A stretch of DNA of 37,512 nucleotides from an uncultured Prevotellaceae bacterium (GTDB taxonomy: Bacteria; Bacteroidota; Bacteroidia; Bacteroidales; Bacteroidaceae), in the NCBI GenBank assembly GCA_902800435.1, contig CADCEQ010000040.1, positions 1-37,512 on the forward strand. The letters are read 5' to 3'. Below are positions 19,005 to 29,400 of this stretch, one piece after another. Under the pieces are notes generated by a model. It searched no databases and was not told the origin of the DNA. It saw only the letters and a list, made by a program, of their open reading frames with translations. The translations under genes and the position numbers were made by a program. Positions within the stretch are counted from its first letter, which is position 1. Each line of letters begins with the position of its first letter.

Positions 19005-20744
19005 TTATTGTTGTTTCTTCTGTTTAGTGTCAATGTAGTTCACTAAGGCGGCGTTGCAGAGCCGTGTACCGCCAGGCGTAGGATAGTGGCCGGTGAAATA
19101 CCAGTCGCCCGGGTGGTTGGGGCAAGCCTTGTGGAGGCCTTCAATGCTCTGGAACACCAGTTCGATGGGAGCCTGCATCCCCTTCGGGCGCAGCATCTCC
19201 ACAATCTTCTGGTTGATTTCCTCGACGGTAAAAGGCTCGTAGAGCGCACGGACGTGATTCTCTGTTTGAGGGTCGTGCTTGCAGGCCAGATAGGTATCGT
19301 TAACAAGCTGCCACAGACCGCGCTCCTCAATAAGCGCCATCGTGGCTCGGAAAGCGCAAAACTCCTCCAGTCGTGCCATGTCGATGCCATAGTAGTCGGG
19401 ATAACGAATCTGCGGCGAACTGCTCACCATCACAATCTTCTTGGGGTGCAGGCGGTCGAGAATCTTGAAGATGCTCTCCTTCAGAGTTGTGCCACGCACT
19501 ATCGAGTCGTCTATAATCACGAGGTTGTCCTTGTATGGTCGCAGCGAACCGTAGCTGATGTCGTAGACGTGGGCAGCCAGGTCATTGCGCTCGCTGTTGT
19601 CGGCAATAAAGGTGCGCAGCTTAATGTCTTTCCACACCACCTTCTCCGTGCGCACTTCTCCGTGAAGTTTGCGGAAGCCGTCGGTCATGCCATAGAAAGC
19701 CACCTCGGCAGTATTGGGGATATATGAAAATACTGTATTGGTTATATCATTGTCAATGGCTTTCAGGATAGCGGGCGTCAACTGTTCGCCCAGCCGCTTG
19801 CGCTCCTGATAGATGTCGCGGTCGGAGCCTCGGCTGAAGTAGATACGCTCAAACGAGCATGCACTCAGCTTCTGTGCGGGCATAATCTGCTCCAGGTGGC
19901 TTTCGCCGTTACGGCGCACGATGAGCGACTCGCCTGGCTGCAGCTCACAGATGTCGTCAGCCTGCAGGTCAAAGGTTGTCTGCAATACGGGGCGCTCACT
20001 GGCCACGGCCACCATCTCATCGTCGCGATAGTAGAATGCCGGCCGGATGCCCCAGGGGTCGCGCACGGCAAACATCTCGCCGCTGCCCGTCAGTCCGCAC
20101 ATCACGTAGCCGCCGTCGTAGTGCTCCATCGTCGTACGCAGCACGTTGGCCATCTCTACGTGGTTGTCAATATAGTCGGTGATGTCTGTGCCCTGCAAAC
20201 CCTGCTCCTTGGCGATGGCATACAGGCGCTCCACCTCGCGGTCGAGCCGATGGCCCATCAGTTCGAGGGTAATGTAGGAGTCGCCATAGATACGTGGCGA
20301 CTGTCCTTGTGAGGTCAGGAAACGGAAAACCTCGTCAATGTTGGTCATGTTGAAATTGCCACACAGACAGAGATTCTTCGCACGCCAGTTGTTGCGGCGC
20401 AGGAAGGGATGCACATACTGCTGTCCGCTCTTGCCCGTCGTCGAATAGCGCAGGTGGCCCATATAGAGTTCGCCCGCCATCTCTTCGTTCACACGACTAA
20501 AGATTTCGGTGATGGCATCCTTACCCTCTGCCTTCTCTCGGAACATGTACTCCGTGCCTGGCTCTTTGTCCAGACTCACCGAGGCAATACCAGCACCCTC
20601 CTGACCACGGTTGTGCTGCTTCTCCATCATCAGGTATAGCTTGTTGAAGCCATAGGCCCACGTGCCATACTTCTGGGCGTAGTAGTCCAGCGGCTTCAAC
20701 AGGCGAATCATTGCCACGCCACACTCATGCTTCAGTTGCTCCAT
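19005..20744 (-). CDS. purF: amidophosphoribosyltransferase, long form (PurF-like)
   Basis: Transfers glutamine-derived ammonia to PRPP, the first step of purine synthesis. The product has 579 residues, longer than the roughly 470-505 of standard PurF. A short propeptide (MEQLKHE) precedes the class II nucleophile Cys8 in CGVAMIRLL. Glutaminase residues follow in GHLRYSTTG and LCGNFNMTN. The phosphoribosyltransferase PRPP loop is VIIDDSIVRGTT near 405-420. An extra C-terminal segment ends with HYPTPGGTRLCNAALVNYI. A much longer frame is open to 20870, but the ATG at 20744, one base after the pyrG stop, gives the normal start. Bacteroidales often encode a second, shorter PurF elsewhere (from general knowledge), so this could be a paralogue with a specialised role. 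Confidence 0.9.
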   Translation of the reverse strand: MEQLKHECGVAMIRLLKPLDYYAQKYGTWAYGFNKLYLMMEKQHNRGQEGAGIASVSLDKEPGTEYMFREKAEGKDAITEIFSRVNEEMAGELYMGHLRYSTTGKSGQQYVHPFLRRNNWRAKNLCLCGNFNMTNIDEVFRFLTSQGQSPRIYGDSYITLELMGHRLDREVERLYAIAKEQGLQGTDITDYIDNHVEMANVLRTTMEHYDGGYVMCGLTGSGEMFAVRDPWGIRPAFYYRDDEMVAVASERPVLQTTFDLQADDICELQPGESLIVRRNGESHLEQIMPAQKLSACSFERIYFSRGSDRDIYQERKRLGEQLTPAILKAIDNDITNTVFSYIPNTAEVAFYGMTDGFRKLHGEVRTEKVVWKDIKLRTFIADNSERNDLAAHVYDISYGSLRPYKDNLVIIDDSIVRGTTLKESIFKILDRLHPKKIVMVSSSPQIRYPDYYGIDMARLEEFCAFRATMALIEERGLWQLVNDTYLACKHDPQTENHVRALYEPFTVEEINQKIVEMLRPKGMQAPIELVFQSIEGLHKACPNHPGDWYFTGHYPTPGGTRLCNAALVNYIDTKQKKQQ

Positions 20745-20745
20745 A

Positions 20746-22341
<1,596 letters not shown>

Positions 22342-23724
22342 TTATTTGTTCTTTTCACGAATGTGCTCTTCGTATTCCGCCAGCTCGCGCTCGCCGATGT
22401 GGGCCAGACCATAGTGTTCGTCGTGCTGCGAGAAGTCGAGTCCTACCTTCTCGCTATAGGGCGAGACGCGCATGGGGATGAGACAGTCAATCAGCTTGTA
22501 ACCCAGCCAGCTCATAGCAAACGTGTAGATAAAGACGATGACGATGGCCAGCAGATGGTAGAGGAAAATGACGAAGCCATCCCATGTTCCGGCGATGAGG
22601 CCCTCCTGGATGAAGATACCCGTCAGAATGGTACCAAAGATACCGCCCGTGCCATGAGTGGGAAACACGTCGAGGGCATCGTCAATGCTGGTGTGGGAGC
22701 GCCAGTAGACTGCCACGTTGCAGATGAGCGTGATGACGAAGGCAATGAAGATGCTCTGACCGACGGTGACATAGCCTGCCGACGGTGTGATGGCTACCAG
22801 ACCGACCACGCAGCCCACGGCGGCACCCATGGCCGACGGTTTGCGGCCACGCAGGCAGTCGAAGAATATCCACGTCATCATGGCAGTGGCCGAGGCGGTG
22901 TTGGTGTTGAGGAACGCCTTGACAGCCTGACCGTCGGCATGGAGCGACGAACCAGCGTTGAAGCCGAACCAGCCTAACCAGAGCAAAGCAGCACCCAACA
23001 GAACGAACGGGATGTTGGCGGGTTCGCTTTTCTCCGTGCTGCGCCGGCCCAAATAGATGGCTCCCGCAAGAGCGGCAATGCCCGACGAGGCATGAACGAC
23101 GATGCCACCGGCAAAATCGACGACGCCCCAGCGCAGGAAGAGTCCCTCGGGGTGCCACGTCATGTGGGCCAGCGGACAGTAGATGAAGAAAAAGAAGAAC
23201 ATCATGAAGAACAGGTAAGCCGAGAAGCGCACCCGCTCGGCAAACGACCCCGTGATGAGCGAGGGTGTGATGATGGCGAACTTCATCTGGAACAGGGCAA
23301 ACAGTGCCAACGGAATCGTTGCTCCGCCCAGCACGTTGCCCGCCGGTGTGGTGTACACTTCAGCTCCCACGCCGTGGAACATCAGGAACGTCAGCGGATT
23401 ACCAATCACGCCGCCAATGTCGTCGCCGAAGCACAGCGAGAAACCGATGACCACCCAGAGCACCGAAATCAGTCCCATGGCAATAAACGACTGGAGCATG
23501 GTCGATATGACATTCTTCGCCCCAACCATGCCGCCATAGAAGAACGACAGGCCCGGCGTCATCATCAGCACAAATATCGTTGCAGTAATGAGCCACGCCA
23601 CATCGGCAGCCGAAACCACTGACCAGTCACACTCGAACGTAGGCTCGCCTACGAACACACCTGCGACGGCTATCAACGTCATTGCCGCCATCAGGATTAT
23701 CCAACGTTTCTTGATCTTCATCAT
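22342..23724 (-). CDS. amt: ammonium transporter, Amt family (second copy, intact)
   Basis: Inner-membrane Amt/Mep/Rh channel of 460 residues. After a hydrophobic N-terminal helix, a short external segment and the first conserved helix (TPGLSFFYGGMVGAKNV), the family motifs appear in order: GSFAERVRFSAYLFF, the pore histidine His211 in DFAGGIVVHASSG, LLWLGWFGFNAGSSL and the second pore histidine His357 in FPTHGTGGIFG. About 11-12 membrane segments can be counted. The C-terminal tail is long and charged. It lies directly upstream of pyrG. A first Amt gene further up the operon is frameshifted, so this one may carry the transport function. Confidence 0.95.
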   Translation of the reverse strand: MMKIKKRWIILMAAMTLIAVAGVFVGEPTFECDWSVVSAADVAWLITATIFVLMMTPGLSFFYGGMVGAKNVISTMLQSFIAMGLISVLWVVIGFSLCFGDDIGGVIGNPLTFLMFHGVGAEVYTTPAGNVLGGATIPLALFALFQMKFAIITPSLITGSFAERVRFSAYLFFMMFFFFFIYCPLAHMTWHPEGLFLRWGVVDFAGGIVVHASSGIAALAGAIYLGRRSTEKSEPANIPFVLLGAALLWLGWFGFNAGSSLHADGQAVKAFLNTNTASATAMMTWIFFDCLRGRKPSAMGAAVGCVVGLVAITPSAGYVTVGQSIFIAFVITLICNVAVYWRSHTSIDDALDVFPTHGTGGIFGTILTGIFIQEGLIAGTWDGFVIFLYHLLAIVIVFIYTFAMSWLGYKLIDCLIPMRVSPYSEKVGLDFSQHDEHYGLAHIGERELAEYEEHIREKNK

Positions 23725-23757
23725 ATTCTATCTTACATTTGTATATTCTTTGATAAA

Positions 23758-23788
23758 GCCCCCTCCCCATCCGAGGACGGAGAGAGGG
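23758..23788. repeat. GC-rich hairpin between porin-like gene and amt
   Basis: On the plus strand the segment pairs CCCTC (23761-23765) with GAGGG (23784-23788) around an inner TCCG-AGGA-CGGA stem. Its composition (C-rich arm, G-rich arm, GAGAGAGGG edge) resembles the hairpin inside gltB at 28986-29006. Elements of this kind recur in Bacteroidales intergenic DNA, as far as I recall. Here it lies inside an operon and may influence RNA stability. Confidence 0.55.
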
Positions 23789-23803
23789 AATGCCTGGTAA
23801 AGA

Positions 23804-24508
23804 TTAAGGCTGCAGCGTGAAGCCGAGAACCAGGTAGGCTTTTTGCGAGCAGGGGTTGCCAGTCACCTGTCCGAAGATGGGTACAGAGAACGAATCGGTT
23901 ACTTTGATGTCCTTCGTGGCCCGTAGCGACAGGTTGGTGACAGCAAAGCCCGTTGTGCCGTAGAAGTCGGTGGCAAAGGGGACGGCACCGGCCGTAGCAG
24001 TCCAGTCGACTGTCGCAAGTCGGAATGGGACAGTTGCCTCAACATAGCTGCTGTAGGCCCGTTTGCCGTCCTTGTTTACGCCGTCGTTGCCGGCGAAGTT
24101 GGTGAACCATTGCAATGACGCAAAGCCGAAGTCGTAGCCGATGTTGGCTTCAAACAGATGGTTCGTTCCATGAGCGTCGTATTTAAAGTAGCGACCGTCT
24201 GGGTCGAGACCGACGTTGAACCAATAGTCGGTCACGCCTATGTTCAGTCCGCCGATGGTGTAGCCGAGCGTCAGGTCAAACTCCTTCGTATCGGCAGGAT
24301 TGGTCAATCCGTAGCTGCCCCAGGCCGTCAGCGACAAGCCCTTGTAACCCACGCCGAATGTCGGCTGCAGCGACACGCTGCCCGCGTCCAGACCGCGCCA
24401 GATGTAACTACTTACAACGTCACCACTAATCGCCGTTTCTATCTCCTCCTGTGCAAGGGCGGTGCTGCTAAGTACCATGCCCATTGCCAATATAACAATC
24501 TTTTTCAT
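23804..24508 (-). CDS. putative outer-membrane beta-barrel porin (TorF/Gcw_chp-like)
   Basis: A 234-residue protein with a clear signal peptide (MKKIVILAMGMVLSSTALAQ, cleaved near residue 20). The rest consists of alternating hydrophobic and polar strands separated by Gly/Asn/Asp turns, for example GDVVSSYIWRGLDAGSVSLQP, YKGLSLTAWGSYGL and LNIGVTDYWFNVG, and it ends with the strand AYLVLGFTLQP. The opening motif SSYIWRG is characteristic of the conserved TIGR02001/TorF-like putative porins. It lies between two ammonium-transporter genes on the same strand, which suggests it serves as an outer-membrane route for a nitrogen compound. Substrate is inferred from context only. Confidence 0.8.
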   Translation of the reverse strand: MKKIVILAMGMVLSSTALAQEEIETAISGDVVSSYIWRGLDAGSVSLQPTFGVGYKGLSLTAWGSYGLTNPADTKEFDLTLGYTIGGLNIGVTDYWFNVGLDPDGRYFKYDAHGTNHLFEANIGYDFGFASLQWFTNFAGNDGVNKDGKRAYSSYVEATVPFRLATVDWTATAGAVPFATDFYGTTGFAVTNLSLRATKDIKVTDSFSVPIFGQVTGNPCSQKAYLVLGFTLQP

Positions 24509-24530
24509 ACCTTTTTTACCTTTTTACTTG

Positions 24531-25762
24531 TTAGTTATAGCAAGCCTCGCCATGTTCGTAAATGTCAAGACCCTCTTCTTCGATTCGCTTGTCTACACGC
24601 AGGCCGTGCAGTTTCTTAATGCCATAGAACAGGACGAAACCGCAGGCGGCAGCCCAAAGGTCGATGACCAGGATACCGAAACACTCGGCGCCGAAGAATC
24701 CCCAGCCGTGACCGTAGAAAGCACCGTTCGATGTAGACAGCAGACCCGTCATCAGTGTGCCGAGAATACCGCAGACACCATGCACACTCGAAGCACCGAC
24801 AGGATCGTCGATATGCAGACGGTGGTCGATGAACTCGATGGCATAGACCAGCACCAATCCACAGACAAGGCCAATGATGACGGCTCCCACAGGTGACACC
24901 AGATCGCAGCCAGCCGTGATGCCTTGAGTGTCAGCGAGAGCGACGGCTTACCATACTTCAGCCAGGTCAGGAACATCGTGGCCGTACCGCCGGCTGCGGC
25001 AGCGAGGTTGGTGGTCAGAAACACGTGGCTGATGGCGATGCGGTTCACTTCGCCGCTGGCTGCCAGCTGAGATCCCGGGTTGAAACCGAACCAGCCGAGC
25101 CAAAGGATAAACACACCCAGCGCCGCCATCGTCAGGTTATGGCCAGGAATGGCGCGGCTCTTGCCGTCCCTGGCATATTTGCCAATACGAGGACCGAGTG
25201 CCATCGCACCAATCAGTGCCAATACGCCACCAACGCTGTGTACGATAGCTGAGCCGGCAAAATCGTGAAACACGTCACCAAAGGTGGTCATCATAAACCC
25301 GTCTTCGGCATCGTTGCAAAGCCAACCACCTCCCCACGTCCAGTGGCCCTCAATGGGATAGATAAACAATGAGATAACTGCGCTGTAAATCAAATACATC
25401 GAGAACTTGGTGCGCTCAGCCATAGCTCCGCTGACAATCGTTGCCGAGGTGGCGCAGAAGACGGTCTCAAAAATCAAGAAGCCTTCTACGGGCAGGTCGC
25501 CCTTGTAGAATGTGAGGTCGCCCCAGTTGGGCATACCGATAAATCCAGCACCCTCGCTGCCGAACATAAATCCGAAGCCGAGGAAGAAGAACAGCAACGA
25601 GCCGAACATGAAGTCGACGAAGTTCTTCATCAGGATGTTGGCAGTGTTCTTGCCTCGCGTAAAGCCTGCCTCACACAGCGCAAAGCCCGGCTGCATCCAG
25701 AAAACCAACATGGCTGCCAATAGCATCCATACGGTATCGAGTGATAATCCTATTTCGTTCAT
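24531..25762 (-). pseudogene. amt: ammonium transporter, Amt family, frameshifted by a small internal deletion
   Basis: The first frame runs from the ATG at 25762 (MNEIGLSLDTVWMLLAAMLVF) through the conserved EAGFTRGKN, SGAMAERTKFSMYLIY, FHDFAGSAIVHSVGG (pore histidine) and FILWLGWFGFNPGSQL to YGKPSLSLTL near 24928. There it leaves the family sequence. The continuation (GITAGCDLVSPVGAVIIG, DDPVGASSVHGVCGILG with the second pore histidine, up to EEEGLDIYEHGEACYN) lies in another frame and ends at 24531. Relatives carry about eight further residues (N-G-x-L-A-G-L-V-like) at the junction, so roughly 22-25 bases appear to be missing. It directly follows glnK, the usual glnK-amt pairing. Either this is a true pseudogene or the junction is an assembly error. 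Confidence 0.88.
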
Positions 25763-25789
25763 AATTGTTTTTGTGTTGTGTTATCCTTA

Positions 25790-26137
25790 TTACTTTTTGT
25801 CTCTCAATACGGTGTCGCCGTTCTCGCCTGTGCGAATCGACCATGTGTCTATCATTTCGCTTACGAAGATGCGTCCGTCGCCAATCTCGCCCGTGTGTGC
25901 CACCTTCAGGATGACCTTCACCGTTGGCTCTACAAACTGGTCACGGCAGACAATGGTCAGTGCCACACGCTCTATCACATCTGTTGAGTACTGCACGCCA
26001 CGATATATCCTTTCCTGTCGGCTCTGCCCTATGCCGTGAACGTTGTGGTATTCAAACCAGTCGATGTCCGACGCAAGCAGTGCCTCCTTGACCTCCTCAA
26101 ACTTGGTCTTGCGGATAATTGCTTCAATCCTTTTCAT
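25790..26137 (-). CDS. glnK: P-II family nitrogen regulator
   Basis: Small trimeric signal protein of 115 residues that senses ATP/ADP and 2-oxoglutarate and gates Amt channels. It begins MKRIEAIIRKTKFEEVKEAL and ends with the C-loop region TGEIGDGRIFVSEM and IRTGENGD, all typical of P-II. The T-loop differs: the enterobacterial GFGRQKGHTELYRGAEY is replaced by GIGQSRQERIYRGVQY, one residue shorter. Glutamine 39 is not in its usual place, although both loop tyrosines are kept. The frame is open to 26245, but the ATG at 26137 gives the family start and lies about 50 bp downstream of a -7 box with an AAAAAGGTAAA ribosome-binding region. It is the first gene of the minus-strand nitrogen operon. 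Confidence 0.93.
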   Translation of the reverse strand: MKRIEAIIRKTKFEEVKEALLASDIDWFEYHNVHGIGQSRQERIYRGVQYSTDVIERVALTIVCRDQFVEPTVKVILKVAHTGEIGDGRIFVSEMIDTWSIRTGENGDTVLRDKK

Positions 26138-26190
26138 ACTTTTTACCTTTTTAATTAATACTTTCGTGACATCTTGCAAGATTTCGGCGG

Positions 26191-26198
26191 CAAAGGTA
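26191..26198 (-). promoter_or_regulatory. Bacteroidetes -7 box for the glnK operon
   Basis: The minus strand reads TACCTTTG about 54 bp upstream of the glnK ATG. No convincing TTTG is found at the -33 distance, which may mean that an activator is needed. Confidence 0.7.
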
Positions 26199-26387
26199 CG
26201 GCGATTCTTGGAAAAAAGCCGTATAAATTTCCAACTTTGCAACAACTAATTCTTGATAAATGACAAAGTGTAAAGCAGAGGGCAGGCGACGGCTTTCTTT
26301 TTCTTTCGTTTTGCCGAATAAACTGTTGTATTTGTGGCAAAATGTCATCCGTGTACGATTCCAAACTAAAATAATGTCGCGAATAAG

Positions 26388-26418
26388 TTTGTTTTTCTAA
26401 CTATTTGTATTACCTTTG
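26388..26418 (+). promoter_or_regulatory. gltB promoter (-33 TTTG, -7 TACCTTTG)
   Basis: TTTG at 26388-26391 and TACCTTTG at 26411-26418 are separated by 19 bp, an ideal Bacteroidetes arrangement. The gltB ATG follows 41 bp downstream. Confidence 0.8.
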
Positions 26419-26459
26419 CACCCGAAATTGAGATAAACGAAAGATTAAACAAGGATAAT

Positions 26460-29400
26460 ATGACAAAAAGTAAATTAGACGGACTATACCAGCCACAATA
26501 TGAGCACGACGCTTGTGGCGTTGGTATGGTGGTGAACATACACGGAAACAAGAGCCACGAACTGGTCGACAATGCGCTAAAGGTTCTGGAGAACATGGAG
26601 CACCGTGGTGCTGAGACGCGTGACAAGACGGGCGATGGTGCCGGCATCATGCTGCAGATTCCCCATGAGTTCATCCTGCTGCAGGGTATCCCCGTGCCCG
26701 AAAAAGGGAAATATGGCACGGGACTGGTGTTCCTGCCGAAAGAGGAAAAGGCGCAGCAGGAAGTCCTGTCGGTGATGATTGAGGAGATTGAGCGTGAGGG
26801 CCTGCAACTGATGCATCTGCGAACGGTACCCACTTGTCCCGAGGTACTGGGAACTGCCGCTCGTGAGGTTGAGCCAGACATCAAGCAGATTTTCGTAACG
26901 GGCATGTCGGACGAAGATACGCCCGTGTTTGAGCGTATATTATATAAGGTACGTAAGCACATTGAAAACCGCGTCGATAACAAGGACTTTTATGTCTGTT
27001 CGCTGTCGAACAAGAATATCATATACAAGGGAATGCTGACCAGCGGACAGTTACGCCGGTATTTTCCTGATTTATCTAACCCCTACCTAACAAGCGGACT
27101 GGCGCTGGTCCACTCACGATTCAGCACAAACACATTCCCCACGTGGTCACTGGCCCAGCCCTTCCGCTTGTTAGCCCATAACGGCGAGATAAACACCATT
27201 CGCGGCAATCGCGGATGGATGAAAGCCCGCGAGAGCGTACTAAGCAGCGATGCATTAGGCGACATCAGGGAGATTTCGCCTATCGTGCAGGAGGGTATGA
27301 GCGACTCGGCTTCGCTGGATAACGTGTTTGAGTTCCTGATGATGAGCGGAATGTCGCTGCCACAGGCGATGGCGATACTCGTGCCGGAGTCGTTCAACGA
27401 CAAGAACCCGATATCTGAAGACTTGAAAGCGTTCTACGAGTACCACTCGATATTAATGGAACCTTGGGACGGACCGGCTGCCCTGCTGTTCAGCGACGGA
27501 CGCTATGCGGGCGGTATGCTCGACCGTAACGGACTGCGCCCCTCGCGCTATACGATAACGAAGCAGGGCATGATGGTCGTGGCCTCAGAAGTCGGCGTCA
27601 TGGACTTCGAGCCTGGTGACGTGGTCAGCAAGGGGCGTCTTCAGCCGGGAAAGATCCTGCTCATCGATACACAGGAAGGCAAAATCTACTACGACGGCGA
27701 AATCAAGGAACAGCTGGCTAAGGCTCATCCCTACCGCGAATGGCTCAACGAGAACCGCGTGCAGTTGGAGAAGCTGAAGAGCGGACGCAAAGTGGAAAAC
27801 TCGGTAAGCGACTTCCAGCGGAAACTTGTCACCTTCGGTTTCGGTCAGGAAGATATCGACCGTACCATCATACCGATGGCAACGGCAGGTCAGGAGCCGG
27901 TTGCAGCTATGGGCAACGACACGCCACTGGCCGTCGTCAGCGACCGTCCGCAGCTGCTTTTCAATTACTTCCGCCAGCAGTTCGCTCAGGTGACGAATCC
28001 CGCCATCGACCCTATTCGCGAAGAGTTAGTGATGTCGCTGACGGAATACATTGGTGCTGTAGGTACCAACATTCTGACACCCGATGCCTCGAACTGCAAG
28101 ATGGTTCGCCTGCCTCAGCCTGTACTGACCAACACACAGCTGGATATACTCTGTAATATAAGGTATAAGGGATTCAAGACGAAGAAGCTTCCTATCCTCT
28201 TCGATATCGAGAAGGGTGAAGAGGGGCTGCGTCAGGCAATAGACTACCTCTGTAATGAGGCAGAGCGTAGCGTGGACGAAGGTGTTAACTATATTATCCT
28301 GACAGACCGCGATATTGACAATGAACATGCGGCAATCCCGTCGCTCTTAGCAGTCAGCGCCGTGCATCATTATCTGATTTCAGTGGGCAAGCGCGTGCAG
28401 ACAGCACTTATCGTGGAGAGCGGTGAGATACGCGAGACGATGCACGCTGCATTGTTGCTGGGTTATGGTGCCAGTGCGCTGTGTCCGTATATGACCTTTG
28501 CCATTCTCGACGACCTGGTGAAGCGCGGAAAGATTCAGGAGGAATACGCTACGGCAGAGAAAAACTATATCAAGGCCGTGGACAAGGGGCTGAAGAAGAT
28601 TATGTCGAAGATGGGCATTTCGACCATCCGCTCGTATCGTGGCGCAAAGATTTTCGAGAGCATCGGTTTGAGCGAGGACTTGCTGCGCAGGTACTTCGGC
28701 ACAGAAGTGAGCACCATCGGCGGTATCGGGCTAAAGGAGATTGCGAGGGATGCTATACGTCTGCAAATAGCTGCTCAGGAACAATCGCTATTGAAGAACC
28801 ACGGGCAGTTCTCGTGGCGCAAGGATGGCATTGAGCACGCTTGGAACCCGGAGACGATTGCGAAGCTGCAGTTAGCCTGTCGTACAGGTGACTACGAAAA
28901 GTTTAAGGAATGGTCAAAGCTTGTCGACGAGAAGGAGAGCCCCATCTTCCTCCGCGACTTCCTCACCTTTAAGAAGGTATCTACTCCCCTCCCTCATAGG
29001 GAGGGGCAAGGGGGAGAGTCTGTCGAGTCCGTAGAGTCTATCGTGAAGCACTTCGTAACGGGAGCTATGAGTTTCGGAGCCTTGAGCATCGAGGCCCATG
29101 AGGCTCTTGCACTGGCCATGAACAAGCTCGGCACTCGCTCGAACACAGGCGAGGGCGGTGAGGACAATGCCCGCTACCACTCAGAGGTTGACGGTGTGAG
29201 CCTGTCGAGCAAGACGAAGCAGATAGCCAGCGGCCGCTTCGGCGTGACAGCAGAGTATCTGGTGAACGCCGAGGAGATACAAATCAAGGTAGCACAGGGC
29301 GCGAAGCCCGGCGAAGGCGGACAGCTGCCCGGCTTCAAGGTAAACGAGATTATTGCCAAGACGCGCAATGCCATACCCGGCATCTCGCTCATCTCACCGC

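Larger units (their letters stand above)
26138..26459. promoter_or_regulatory. divergent control region between glnK and gltB
   Basis: This 322-bp gap has no convincing gene. It holds one -7 box on each strand (listed separately), and about 200 bp of AT-rich sequence between them. No hairpin of riboswitch or terminator quality is obvious. It is the single point from which the ammonium-uptake/amidotransferase unit and the glutamate synthase unit diverge, so a shared nitrogen-responsive regulator would be expected to bind here. Confidence 0.6.

Noticed and set aside
19005..20744. Glucosamine-fructose-6-phosphate aminotransferase (GlmS)
   Set aside because: The N-terminal class II glutaminase is shared, but the PRPP loop DDSIVRGTT is present and SIS sugar-isomerase domains are absent.
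26138..26245. N-terminal extension of glnK by 36 codons
   Set aside because: It would cross the -7 box at 26191-26198, and P-II proteins begin at the MKRIEAII methionine.
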